Source: JACKAQ01 sp965227145 | GTDB taxonomy: Bacteria > Calditrichota > Calditrichia > RBG-13-44-9 > J075 | Length of the DNA stretch: 64,000 nt | Direction of reading: 5' to 3' | Assembly (NCBI GenBank): GCA_965227145.1 | Contig: OZ245730.1 | Coordinates: 1,488,001-1,552,000 of the forward strand | Translations under genes and position numbers: made by a program | Notes under the pieces: generated by a model | What the model was told of the DNA's origin: nothing | The model's database searches: none | Seen by the model: the letters and a program-made list of their open reading frames with translations, nothing else | Shown: piece after piece, positions 17,306-26,044 of the stretch | Position numbering within the stretch: the stretch's first letter is position 1 | Layout: the number at the start of each line of letters is the position of its first letter

Positions 17306-17980
17306 ATGAATGTATTTCGTAATCTATTTGCGAAATCGCCTTTTGAGCCACTGCAATCGCACATGGAAAAAGTGGCGATTTGTGTTAACAAAGTAACCAA
17401 TTTGTTTGAAGCCTATTATCAACGGGATTTCAAGAAATTGAAAAAAGTGGCGCAGGAAATTTCAGAACTGGAACACGCGGCGGATCTGACCAAAAACGAG
17501 ATTCGCAATAATTTGCCCAAAGGTCTGTTTTTGGCAGTGAACCGGGCCGATCTTCTGGAAATATTATCCCTGCAGGACCGGATGGCCGATAAAGCAGAGG
17601 ACATTGGCGTGATGATGACGCTGAAAAAGCTTGAGCCGCTGGAAGGACTTGAGGATGAGTTGCAAAAATTTATCGATAAAAATATTGAAGCTGCCAATTA
17701 TGTCCATAAAATAATGCAGGAAATGGACGAGCTGCTGGAAGCATCTTTTGGCGGAAAAGAAGCCGAAAAAGTGAAGAAGATGATCGAAGAAGTTGCTTAT
17801 CTGGAACATCAGGCAGATGTTTTGCAAAGCGAACTCAACAAAAAACTATACAATATGGATAGCAAGCTTTCAGTGAGCAGTTTTATCCTTTGGAATAATA
17901 TTCTGCAGGCTATTGCTTCGTTAAGCAATAATGCGGAAAAACTGGCTAATCGTGTGCGTATGTTGTTGGAAATACACTAA
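17306..17980 (+). CDS. DUF47 (TIGR00153/PhoU-like) Pit accessory protein, 224 aa
   Basis: All-helical protein of the DUF47 family, distantly related to PhoU, usually encoded immediately upstream of a Pit phosphate transporter and thought to control it. Characteristic segments are ELEHAADLTKNEIRNNL (about 52-68), LEILSLQDRMADKAEDIG and YLEHQADVLQSELNKKLY. It starts at an ATG preceded by GGTGGAG. Acidic residues arranged in the two helical bundles fit metal binding as in PhoU. The pit gene follows after 68 bases, and Pho-like repeats lie in the leader, so it is probably induced together with the transporter in phosphate limitation. Confidence 0.92.
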   Translation: MNVFRNLFAKSPFEPLQSHMEKVAICVNKVTNLFEAYYQRDFKKLKKVAQEISELEHAADLTKNEIRNNLPKGLFLAVNRADLLEILSLQDRMADKAEDIGVMMTLKKLEPLEGLEDELQKFIDKNIEAANYVHKIMQEMDELLEASFGGKEAEKVKKMIEEVAYLEHQADVLQSELNKKLYNMDSKLSVSSFILWNNILQAIASLSNNAEKLANRVRMLLEIH

Positions 17981-18048
17981 CTTACAGCATTTTATTTTTG
18001 AATATTGACGCAAATACTGAATTAGAATGATTAAGGAAGAAAATTCTT

Positions 18049-19473
18049 ATGGCTATTGAAACCGTTGTATTGGGAATTGCACTGATTGCGGGTTTTTATA
18101 TGGCGTGGAGTATTGGGGCAAATGATGTTGCCAACGCAATGGGAACATCGGTTGGGTCCGGTGCTTTAACAATCAAAAGAGCAGTAATCATTGCGGCTGT
18201 TTTGGAATTTGCCGGTGCATTTCTTGTCGGAACTCACGTTTCGGAAACCATTCGAAAAGGAATCATCAACCCGGAAATTTTTACCGGGCACGAAATGGAT
18301 CTCGCATTTGGGATGATTGGCGCATTATTGGCTGCCGCCATTTGGTTACAACTGGCATCATATTATGGTTGGCCGGTTTCGACAACCCACTCCATTGTTG
18401 GTGCGGTGTTGGGTTTTGGTGTGATGTACGGCGGTGTTGCTGCCGCAGACTGGCCGCAGGTTGGTTCTATTGTCGCCAGTTGGGTGGTTTCTCCGTTGAT
18501 GTGCGGCACCATTGCATTCCTGATTTTTATGCTCATCCGGCGTACCATTTACGACAGCGATGACCCCATTCGCGCAGCCAGGCGGGTAACTCCCTACCTG
18601 GTTTTTTTTGTGTTTTTTATCCTCACGTTAACGATGGTATTTAAAGGACTCAAAAATCTAAAACTGGATCTCAGCTTTGGTGACTCGCTGTTGATTGCGA
18701 TGCTAATTGGCGCTATTGCAGCGGTAATCAGTCATTTTTTGGTCAAGCGAATCAAGCCTGTTGTCGTCAAAGAGCGGGTTGTTCTCCGGCAGCCGGAAGT
18801 TGTCGGTGATAGTTTGGGCAAGGCAATAAAGCATTTAAATAAAGTCCAAAGCTCTGCAAGTGGTGATGTTCGCGACCAGATTAAATCGATTTTGAACAGC
18901 TTGGAAGTGATTGATAAAGAGGTTTCCAAAGGCGTAACCGTCGAGCAGGGCAGCACCGAGTTCAAAACTGTGGAACGAATATTTATCTATTTGCAAATTT
19001 TGAGTGCGGCGTTTGTGGCATTTGCACACGGCGCAAACGATGTTGCCAATGCGGTTGGGCCACTGGCATCTGTTATCACAATCGTAACCACCGGAGTGAT
19101 TTCTGCGAAAACAGCCGTACCGCTTTGGGTGCTCGGTATGGGTGGCGTTGGTATTGTTGTTGGTTTGGCAACCTGGGGTTGGCGGGTTATGCTAACCATC
19201 GGGAAAAAAATAACCGAACTCACCCCAACCCGGGGATTCTCGGCGGAATTTGCTGCAGCAACCACCATTGTTATCGCATCAAAATTGGGTTTGCCCATCA
19301 GCACTACTCACACGTTGGTTGGTGGAGTTTTGGGTGTGGGACTTGCCCGCGGCATTGGCGCATTAAACCTGCGAGTGGTTACTAATATTGTCATATCATG
19401 GGTCGTAACCATCCCGGCCGGTGCTATTTTTGCAATTCTGTTTTACTATATTCTGAAATCAATTTTTGGGTAA
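18049..19473 (+). CDS. pit: PiT-family inorganic phosphate transporter, 474 aa
   Basis: Inner-membrane, cation-coupled low-affinity phosphate uptake. The duplicated PHO4 signature is intact: GANDVANAMGTSVGSGAL at about residues 23-40 and GANDVANAVGPLAS at about 328-341. Ten or so membrane helices are visible, with a cytoplasmic loop at about 240-315 that is charged and rich in lysine and valine. The loop probably contacts the DUF47 partner. Length is usual for the long Pit class. A strong terminator follows, so DUF47-pit form a two-gene unit distinct from the downstream porin and pst genes. Confidence 0.96.
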   Translation: MAIETVVLGIALIAGFYMAWSIGANDVANAMGTSVGSGALTIKRAVIIAAVLEFAGAFLVGTHVSETIRKGIINPEIFTGHEMDLAFGMIGALLAAAIWLQLASYYGWPVSTTHSIVGAVLGFGVMYGGVAAADWPQVGSIVASWVVSPLMCGTIAFLIFMLIRRTIYDSDDPIRAARRVTPYLVFFVFFILTLTMVFKGLKNLKLDLSFGDSLLIAMLIGAIAAVISHFLVKRIKPVVVKERVVLRQPEVVGDSLGKAIKHLNKVQSSASGDVRDQIKSILNSLEVIDKEVSKGVTVEQGSTEFKTVERIFIYLQILSAAFVAFAHGANDVANAVGPLASVITIVTTGVISAKTAVPLWVLGMGGVGIVVGLATWGWRVMLTIGKKITELTPTRGFSAEFAAATTIVIASKLGLPISTTHTLVGGVLGVGLARGIGALNLRVVTNIVISWVVTIPAGAIFAILFYYILKSIFG

Positions 19474-19515
19474 ATTCTATCGTTTTAACTCAAATTTTTG
19501 AATTGTTTTAACCTG

Positions 19516-19548
19516 AAGTGTCGGCTGATTAGCCGGCACTTTTTTTTT
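19516..19548 (+). terminator. Rho-independent terminator after pit
   Basis: Stem AAGTGTCGGCT/AGCCGGCACTT (one G-U pair) with a GATT loop, followed by eight T. It separates DUF47-pit from the porin unit. Confidence 0.93.
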
Positions 19549-19605
19549 CGCAAAAAACACTCCTTCCGTAATATCTTCAAATATCGTCATGAATTGTTAG
19601 CTCGT

Positions 19606-19655
19606 TTGTAACACAATTGTAACATTTAAAGCGTTATAATTGCAACGCTTGTAAC
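19606..19655 (+). promoter_or_regulatory. putative Pho boxes upstream of phosphate porin
   Basis: TTGTAAC at 19606 and again at 19617 (11-bp period), then TTGCAAC at 19640 and TTGTAAC at 19649 (9-bp period). Both spacing classes seen elsewhere in the locus occur together here, about 60-110 bp before the porin start. The 7-bp half-site with 4-bp spacer equals the geometry of classical PhoB sites, although the half-site sequence differs from the enterobacterial CTGTCAT. Confidence 0.65.
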
Positions 19656-19716
19656 ATTAACTGAGCGAAAGACAAAATATTCGCAAATTTACATAATTTT
19701 ATCAGATGGAGGATGT

Positions 19717-20814
19717 ATGCGTTTATCCGGGACGAAGTGGCTGTTGAGTTTAATACTGTTTTTCTTCATTAATCACACGTTGTTGGCAGATGATATCGAA
19801 ATTAAAAACGCCAAAAAATGGTCGTTCAGCGGGCGTGTACAAATGCAACATTTATATGATTCCAATACAGATGCAGATGCCGGCAGAACCAATCAGGGAT
19901 TCCGGATGCGCCGGGTCCGCTTGCAAACCAGCGTTAATATGACGGATTTTGTTAGCGGTAAAATTCAATTTGATATTCGCGATAACGTTCCTGTGTTAAA
20001 AGATGCGGAAGGCGAGATCAAACTATTTGGCGAAGGGTATTTTCGCTTCGGGCAATTCAAAGTGCCGGTTTGGCGGGAAGAATTCAAACGTTCCTCCGGG
20101 AAATTGCTGTTGGTTGAGCGCAGCGCGGTCGCCGGATTTTTGGATGGCATGTTGCTTTCCGCCCGGCATGTCGGCGTGGAAATTGGTGGCGATCTTGGCA
20201 AAAAAGCGGAATTTGCAATCAACTATTCCAACGGCGCGGGTGAAGGTGAGCGCGAAACCGCCGGATCATCCAAATCGGATGATATTAACAATGGCAAAAT
20301 GTTCGCCGGACGGTTGGATGTGGAGCTAAGCGACGCTATCGAAATCGGCATTTCTGCGGTGAGCAACACGCTTGGCAATGAAATCGCGGTGGATTCGCTG
20401 GATAATACGGGCGCCGTAACCGCGATTGCTCCGGATTTTGGATTTTATCTGAAAGATGCCGGACTCGATATCGAAGGCGGTGCGGTTTTCGGTTCGGTCA
20501 GCAAAGATTTTATCGGGACGGCGGATAACACCAGTTTTATGCTGCTGGACTTGACCGGTCGCTGGATGAAAAAACTGGCATCTGCGAATGAGAATTTTGG
20601 CGGGATGGACGGCATTGGTTTTGCCGCCGGCTTCTCATTTATTGATCCGAATGGCGATGTTGAAAAAGATGAAGCATCTTACGTGCGTTTTGGCCCGGAA
20701 TTCTATTTTGGAAAAAACACCCGTATCCAGCTAAATGGCGAAATAGAGATGCCTGCAGCCGAAGGTGCGGACAGTATTTTCAAAATCCGTTCCCAGTTCA
20801 CTGTTAACTTGTAA
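19717..20814 (+). CDS. OprO/OprP-family phosphate-selective porin, 365 aa
   Basis: Outer-membrane beta-barrel channel for phosphate or polyphosphate. It has a signal peptide (residues 1-24, cut near LLA-DD), a GGAGG box before the ATG, and alternating beta strands throughout. The N-terminal half carries the family pattern: GRVQMQHLYDSN, RTNQGFRMRRVRLQ, GYFRFGQFKVP and FLDGMLLSARHVG. The last residues, FTVNL, end in a hydrophobic residue at the barrel terminus rather than the usual aromatic. Basic residues clustered in strand 3-4 loops (RMRRVR) could form the phosphate-selectivity filter. Pho-like repeats upstream and pstS downstream place it in phosphate uptake. Confidence 0.92.
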   Translation: MRLSGTKWLLSLILFFFINHTLLADDIEIKNAKKWSFSGRVQMQHLYDSNTDADAGRTNQGFRMRRVRLQTSVNMTDFVSGKIQFDIRDNVPVLKDAEGEIKLFGEGYFRFGQFKVPVWREEFKRSSGKLLLVERSAVAGFLDGMLLSARHVGVEIGGDLGKKAEFAINYSNGAGEGERETAGSSKSDDINNGKMFAGRLDVELSDAIEIGISAVSNTLGNEIAVDSLDNTGAVTAIAPDFGFYLKDAGLDIEGGAVFGSVSKDFIGTADNTSFMLLDLTGRWMKKLASANENFGGMDGIGFAAGFSFIDPNGDVEKDEASYVRFGPEFYFGKNTRIQLNGEIEMPAAEGADSIFKIRSQFTVNL

Positions 20815-20831
20815 TGTAAAATACATTGCCA

Positions 20832-20860
20832 TTGCAACGGACTTGTAACAGAATTGCAAC
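20832..20860 (+). promoter_or_regulatory. putative triple Pho box upstream of pstS
   Basis: Three half-sites in strict 11-bp register: TTGCAAC at 20832, TTGTAAC at 20843 and TTGCAAC at 20854, each separated by four bases. This is the clearest array in the window and lies 66 bp before the pstS start. An 11-bp period places the half-sites on one face of the helix, as expected for tandem PhoB-type dimers. Confidence 0.72.
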
Positions 20861-20925
20861 ATTGAAATACTAATTTTTGGGCGCATTGAGAAATTAAAAA
20901 CAATACGTCTACAAAAGGAGGCAAA

Positions 20926-21915
20926 ATGAAAAAGAACAATGCAAACAAAATTCTGCTGGCTGTGCTGATGATTGCCACATTGGGCATGTATAGCGCATCT
21001 GCGGAAACCAAGGTTGACGAACGCATTCCGAAGTACAAAAAGGCGACCGGCGTTAGTGGAAATGCCAACAGTATCGGTTCCGATACGATGAACAACCTGA
21101 TGACCCTGTGGTTGGAGGGTTTTCGCAAACACTATCCGCTGGTGAATGTGCAGATCGAAGGAAAAGGATCCTCGACCGCACCGCCGGCACTCATCGAAGG
21201 CACCGCGCAATTCGGCCCGATGTCCCGCCCGATGAAGTCCAAAGAAATCGATTCGTTCGAGAAAAAATACGGGTTCAAACCCACCGAAATCCGCACTTCG
21301 CTGGATGCGCTGGCGGTTTTCGTTCACAAAGACAGCCCGTTGAAATCGCTCTCGCTGGACGAAGTGGACGCGGTTTTCTCCAAAAACCGGAAACGCGGCA
21401 TCGCGGAAGACATCGTCACCTGGGGTGGTTTGGGATTGACCGGCGAATGGGCAAATCAGCCGATCCGGCTGTTCGGACGTAATTCCGCCAGCGGTACCTA
21501 CGGTTACTTTAAAGATGAAGCGCTCAAAAAAGGCGATTTTAAAGACGCCGTAAAAGAGCAGCCCGGCTCCGCATCCGTGGTTCAGGGCATCACCGAAGAC
21601 AAATTTGCGATGGGTTACAGCGGTATCGGATACAAAACATCCGGCGTAAAAACCCTGGCTTTAAGCGACAAAAAAGGTGACAAAGTTTACGATGGCAGCT
21701 ACGAAAATGTGCTCAGCGGCGATTATCCGCTGTCCCGCTATCTCTACCTCTACATCGTGAAATCGCCCACCAAACCGCTCGATCCGCTGGTGAAAGAATT
21801 CCTGAAATTTGTGTTGAGCTACGAAGGGCAGGAAATTGTGGTGAAAGATGGTTATCTGCCGCTGTCTTATGATGTCGTTATGCAGCAGCTTCAAATGTTG
21901 GAATCCGGCTCATAA
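20926..21915 (+). CDS. pstS: phosphate ABC transporter substrate-binding protein PstS, 329 aa
   Basis: Periplasmic high-affinity phosphate receptor. A signal peptide ends near SASA (about residue 26) without a lipobox cysteine, so the protein is soluble. The phosphate-binding loops are recognisable: IGSDTM near 48-53, GKGSSTAPPAL near 83-93, the GPMSR segment, and GRNSASGTYGYF near 184-195. AAAGGAGG before the ATG and a signal peptide suggest strong expression. A large hairpin follows the stop codon, before pstC, which would allow higher pstS than permease levels. The triple Pho box lies just upstream. Confidence 0.96.
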   Translation: MKKNNANKILLAVLMIATLGMYSASAETKVDERIPKYKKATGVSGNANSIGSDTMNNLMTLWLEGFRKHYPLVNVQIEGKGSSTAPPALIEGTAQFGPMSRPMKSKEIDSFEKKYGFKPTEIRTSLDALAVFVHKDSPLKSLSLDEVDAVFSKNRKRGIAEDIVTWGGLGLTGEWANQPIRLFGRNSASGTYGYFKDEALKKGDFKDAVKEQPGSASVVQGITEDKFAMGYSGIGYKTSGVKTLALSDKKGDKVYDGSYENVLSGDYPLSRYLYLYIVKSPTKPLDPLVKEFLKFVLSYEGQEIVVKDGYLPLSYDVVMQQLQMLESGS

Positions 21916-21961
21916 GCACGGAACAAATACGAAATACAGAATTTTTCCTCTGATAAAATTA

Positions 21962-22000
21962 TTACCCTCAGGCTGGTGTCCGCACCGGTTCTGAGGGTAA
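21962..22000 (+). promoter_or_regulatory. intercistronic hairpin between pstS and pstC
   Basis: Perfect 10-bp arms TTACCCTCAG and CTGAGGGTAA enclose a 19-base loop that can pair further (GGTG/CACC). No T run follows, so it is more likely a partial attenuator or mRNA-stabilising structure than a full terminator. Confidence 0.65.
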
Positions 22001-22050
22001 AATTTAAAAATGATAAACGATTGTTAATATTAACTTAACGTAGTTCAGAA

Positions 22051-24312
22051 ATGAGTAATCAAACGGAACAAAAATCTTCCTTTTCCGAAAACAAAGCCGA
22101 CCGCGATTCCCATTATCAAAAAGTGTATCGCGCTGATCGCTGGGCGCGACGAATGATTACTGCCGGCGGTTACGGTATCATTATCAGCATTTCGGCAATT
22201 TTGCTGTTTTTGCTTTACCAGAGCCTCCCGCTCGCAAAAAGCGCATCGGTGGAAGAGGTATTTTCCATTCCCGCCGGAAGTGCTGAAAGCCGGGTGCTGC
22301 TGACCGGGATCGATGCGTATCAGGAAGTCGGTTACATGCTCGATGAAAACGGGTTGATTCGCTTTTATCGCTTAAAAGACAATCAGCCATTGATGGAAAA
22401 ACAGCTGTCGTTGGTTGGCAACGAACGGATTTTGAGCGCCGTAAAAGGTAACCTGACCCGCGAAGTGTTCGCTGTGGGCACGGATTCCGGGCGTGTTATT
22501 ACGGCCGAAATTGAGATGACGCCAAAATATAGCCAAACTGCGGCACGCGAAATTGTTCCCGCATTTGAGGAGCTCGAAACGTGGCAAACGCCCCCGGCTG
22601 CCGATAGCAGCAAAACGCAAATCGTCGGGTTGTCATTTGTCCAAAATGAAGATTTGTCGCGGTTTTGGGCATACGTCGATCAAAATAATGATCTGCATTT
22701 GCGAATTTACGATGCTGACGATGAGGAAGAATTTTTCCATGATTCTTTCAATAAAAAAATTGACGGCGCACGGATCACCGCAATTACCGCCAGCCACAAT
22801 GGCGAAAATCTGGTGATCGGGCATCGTAATGGCAATTTGCAATGGTACGACATCAGCGATTACGAAACTATCCAATTAAAAGATGAATGGCAGTCTGATA
22901 ATCAGCAAATTACCGCACTCGGTTATTTGCTTGGCGATCAGGCATTGGCGATTGGCACGGCTGCCGGTTCGGTGGAAGTCTGGTTTCCGGTGCGGACGCC
23001 CAATAATCTGTTTAAGTTTCAGAAAATACATACGTTTACATCGCACCAAAACCCGGTGACAATCATGGAAATGTCATCGCGGAACCGTAACTTTTTAACC
23101 ATCGATTCGCACGGTGCGGCAAAACTGCATTACGCAACATCGGGACAAACCCAGTTGTCATTTCTCGAAAGTGAAAACCCGGTATCCGCCAGCGCTTTTT
23201 CGCCAAAATCGAACGGGATTGTGCTGGTAGATCAAAAACACCGCTTTAGTTTTTACGCGCTGGACAACCCGCATCCGGAAACGACTGCCAAAACCCTTTT
23301 CGGAAAAGTGTGGTACGAAGGCTATCCGCAACCGGAATTTGTGTGGCAATCAACCGGCGGCAGTGATGAATTCGAACCTAAATTAAGCCTCATTCCGGTA
23401 ATTTTCGGAACGCTGAAAGGCACCATTTACGCGATGCTTTTCTCTATTCCGCTGGCAATTTTGGCAGCGGTTTATGTTTCGCAATTTTCGCCGGACTGGA
23501 TGGCGCGGATGGTTAAGCCCACCGTCGAAATTATGGCTGCGTTGCCGAGTGTTGTTATCGGATTTCTTGCCGGGCTATATTTTTCACCGGTTTTTGAGGA
23601 TCATTTAATGACGGTTATGCTGTTCACCTTCTGGTTGCCGGTTGCGTTTGCGCTGGGTGTGTTCGTTTGGTGGATGATCCCGGAAGATCGCCGGGTAAAA
23701 ATTCCCGCCGGTTGGGAAATGGCGTTCATGGTGCCTTTTGTGCTGCTGGCATATTGGCTGTCGTATAATTTTGGCACAACAATGGAAGGCTGGTTTTTCG
23801 CAGGGAATTTCCAACAGTGGCTGTATTCCAGCTTCAATATAACTTACGAAACCCGTAACAGCCTGATCGTCGGGTTTGCACTGGGCTTTGCGGTTATCCC
23901 GATTATTTTTACAGTAGCGGAAGATTCGCTGGCAAACGTGCCAAAATCGCTCACATCCGCATCGCTTGCGCTGGGTGCTTCGCGCTGGCAAACGGTTCGG
24001 CGGGTGGTGCTTCCGGCTGCTTCCGGCGGTATTTTTGCGGCAATCATGCTGGGCTTGGGGCGCGCCGTCGGCGAAACGATGATTGTGCTGATGGCTACCG
24101 GTAACACACCGATTCTCGATATTAGCCCATTCAACGGCTTCCGGGCGATGAGCGCCAACATTGCCGTTGAAATTCCCGAAGCGCCGGTTGGCGGAACGCT
24201 GTATCGCGTGTTGTTTTTCACCGCGCTGCTACTCTTTTTGTTCACGTTTGTGTTGAATACGGTGTCATCGCTGATCGGAGACCGGCTCCGGAAAAAATAT
24301 GCCCGATTCTGA
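22051..24312 (+). CDS. pstC: phosphate ABC transporter permease PstC with large N-terminal propeller-like insert, 753 aa
   Basis: Inner-membrane permease of the Pst system. TM1 is at about 33-55. Then about 380 residues outside the membrane read like irregular WD40/propeller blades (TASHNGENLVIGHRNGNLQWYD near 250-271, IGTAAGSVEVWFP near 305). The core BPD_transp_1 permease begins near 445 (GTLKGTIYAMLFSIPLA) and continues with the EAA loop ALGASRWQTVRRVVLPAA at about 640-657, and five or six helices. PstC is typically about 300 residues; large forms are known in Pseudomonas and Vibrio relatives. The insert probably faces the periplasm and may contact PstS or sense phosphate, which is an inference. 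Confidence 0.94.
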   Translation: MSNQTEQKSSFSENKADRDSHYQKVYRADRWARRMITAGGYGIIISISAILLFLLYQSLPLAKSASVEEVFSIPAGSAESRVLLTGIDAYQEVGYMLDENGLIRFYRLKDNQPLMEKQLSLVGNERILSAVKGNLTREVFAVGTDSGRVITAEIEMTPKYSQTAAREIVPAFEELETWQTPPAADSSKTQIVGLSFVQNEDLSRFWAYVDQNNDLHLRIYDADDEEEFFHDSFNKKIDGARITAITASHNGENLVIGHRNGNLQWYDISDYETIQLKDEWQSDNQQITALGYLLGDQALAIGTAAGSVEVWFPVRTPNNLFKFQKIHTFTSHQNPVTIMEMSSRNRNFLTIDSHGAAKLHYATSGQTQLSFLESENPVSASAFSPKSNGIVLVDQKHRFSFYALDNPHPETTAKTLFGKVWYEGYPQPEFVWQSTGGSDEFEPKLSLIPVIFGTLKGTIYAMLFSIPLAILAAVYVSQFSPDWMARMVKPTVEIMAALPSVVIGFLAGLYFSPVFEDHLMTVMLFTFWLPVAFALGVFVWWMIPEDRRVKIPAGWEMAFMVPFVLLAYWLSYNFGTTMEGWFFAGNFQQWLYSSFNITYETRNSLIVGFALGFAVIPIIFTVAEDSLANVPKSLTSASLALGASRWQTVRRVVLPAASGGIFAAIMLGLGRAVGETMIVLMATGNTPILDISPFNGFRAMSANIAVEIPEAPVGGTLYRVLFFTALLLFLFTFVLNTVSSLIGDRLRKKYARF

Positions 24313-24375
24313 TCCGGCTAAGCGGAACAGATTCACATAAAATTGAAAATGAGATTTTGGATAATTTGAGGAATT

Positions 24376-26031
24376 ATGGAACGTAGAATCAGTTATTTTC
24401 GGCAAAAAGGCGATTCCTACATTTTTGCAGCCAGTCTCGGACTGTTGCTATCCCTGATGATGGTCGCGTGGATTGTCGTAATTATTCTCGTTAAAGGTCT
24501 TGGCTTTTTCTGGCCCCGCGATGTTGTGGCTGTAACTATGACCGATGGCGAAAAATACATGGGCGAGCATTGGGAAGAAAAAACAGACAAATTTTTCAAC
24601 GAGGACGGCACATTTTATATGCTGGACCGGTTTCAGTTGAAAATCGGTAACCGCGATTTGTATGGGCTGGATTTCAAATGGCTCAAAAACCCGGAAGTGC
24701 AGAGCGAAACCCGTCCGGAAAAAGCCGTTGTTTTTGAACGACTGGAATACGGCAATTTTTATGGCACGATTTCGGAACTCCATTTTCTTGACAAAAAATT
24801 TGATCAGCAAAATGAAAATTTGATCGAACAAACCGGCGAAGCACATGAAGCTGCCGTCGAAATACGCGAGACAGTGGAAGACCTGAAACATCAGTTAGCG
24901 CTGCTCGCGGAACCGTTGACCCAGTTGCAGCGCGAAATCAACATTCTGAGTCTTTCGGCAGAAGGGCGCACCAGTACAGGACAACAACGGTTGGCGGATT
25001 TGCAGGTGGAAGCGGAAAAAATGGAGCAGGAAATTGCTACCGAATATCAGCTGCTCACCGACCGTTTGACAGAGTTGATCACCCGCGAACGGGAAATTTA
25101 TGTGGTTGCAACCACTGCTGATGGCCGCGAAAAAAACATCCAGCTTTCGGAAGTTGTGCGCTTTTATCTGCCAAATTCGATGGGTGTGTTTGCCAAAAGC
25201 TGGCACTATCTGGGCAAAGTTTGGGAATTTGTTGCGGATGATCCGCGCGAATCCAATACCGAAGGCGGCGTTTTTCCGGCAATTTTTGGTACTGTGATGA
25301 TGGTAATTCTCATGTCCATTGCTGTTGTGCCGTTTGGCGTGATGGCTGCCATCTACCTCAACGAATACGCCAAACAGGGACCCGTCACCCGTTTTATCCG
25401 GCTCTCGGTGAATAATCTTGCCGGCGTGCCGTCTATTGTTTTCGGAGTGTTCGGGCTGGGATTTTTTGTGTATTTTGTCGGTGGCGGCATCGATCAGTTT
25501 TTCTTCAGCGATAAATTGCCCGAGCCAACATTTGGCACCGGTGGCATTTTATGGGCATCGCTAACGCTGGCATTGCTGACGCTGCCGGTAGTGGTGGTCG
25601 CAACAGAAGAAGGATTGCTGGCAGTACCGCGAGCCAACAAAGAAGGCGCGCTGGCACTCGGCTCCACCCGTTGGCAAATGATTCGCAAAGTGGTGCTGCC
25701 AAACGCCATGCCCGGTATTCTCACCGGATTAATTTTGGCAATCAGCCGCGGTGCCGGCGAGGTTGCACCGCTGATGATCACCGGTGTTGTAAAACTGGCA
25801 CCCACACTGGCGCTGGACGGAACGTTTCCGTTCCTGCACCTGGATCGCAAATTTATGCACCTCGGTTTTCATATCTACGATGTCGGGTTTCAATCGCCCA
25901 ACGTAGAAGCAGCAAAACCAATGGTTTACAGCACCGCACTACTGCTGATTCTGATCGTTATTTTACTGAACCTGATTGCCATTTATGTGCGCAATAATTT
26001 GAGAAAAAAATTCAAAACATCAACGTTTTAA
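24376..26031 (+). CDS. pstA: phosphate ABC transporter permease PstA with periplasmic coiled-coil insert, 551 aa
   Basis: Second permease subunit. TM1 lies at about 17-40; then about 230 residues are inserted before the permease core (TM2 begins near 297, FPAIFGTVMMVILMSIAVVPFGV). The insert has a mixed alpha/beta part (50-130) and a long charged coiled coil at about 145-235 (HEAAVEIRETVEDLKHQLAL). The EAA loop ALGSTRWQMIRKVVLPNAMP is at about 426-445, and the end is a normal PstA C-terminus. Usual PstA is about 290 residues. The coiled coil may pair with the insert of PstC. The gene begins 63 bases after pstC, with pstB 13 bases on. Confidence 0.94.
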   Translation: MERRISYFRQKGDSYIFAASLGLLLSLMMVAWIVVIILVKGLGFFWPRDVVAVTMTDGEKYMGEHWEEKTDKFFNEDGTFYMLDRFQLKIGNRDLYGLDFKWLKNPEVQSETRPEKAVVFERLEYGNFYGTISELHFLDKKFDQQNENLIEQTGEAHEAAVEIRETVEDLKHQLALLAEPLTQLQREINILSLSAEGRTSTGQQRLADLQVEAEKMEQEIATEYQLLTDRLTELITREREIYVVATTADGREKNIQLSEVVRFYLPNSMGVFAKSWHYLGKVWEFVADDPRESNTEGGVFPAIFGTVMMVILMSIAVVPFGVMAAIYLNEYAKQGPVTRFIRLSVNNLAGVPSIVFGVFGLGFFVYFVGGGIDQFFFSDKLPEPTFGTGGILWASLTLALLTLPVVVVATEEGLLAVPRANKEGALALGSTRWQMIRKVVLPNAMPGILTGLILAISRGAGEVAPLMITGVVKLAPTLALDGTFPFLHLDRKFMHLGFHIYDVGFQSPNVEAAKPMVYSTALLLILIVILLNLIAIYVRNNLRKKFKTSTF

Positions 26032-26044
26032 TCAGAGAAGAGAG

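Noticed and set aside
22010..22050. TTGTTAATATTAACTTAACG before pstC as a further Pho box
   Set aside because: AT-rich with no clear heptamer period; resembles only loosely the arrays upstream of pstS and the porin.
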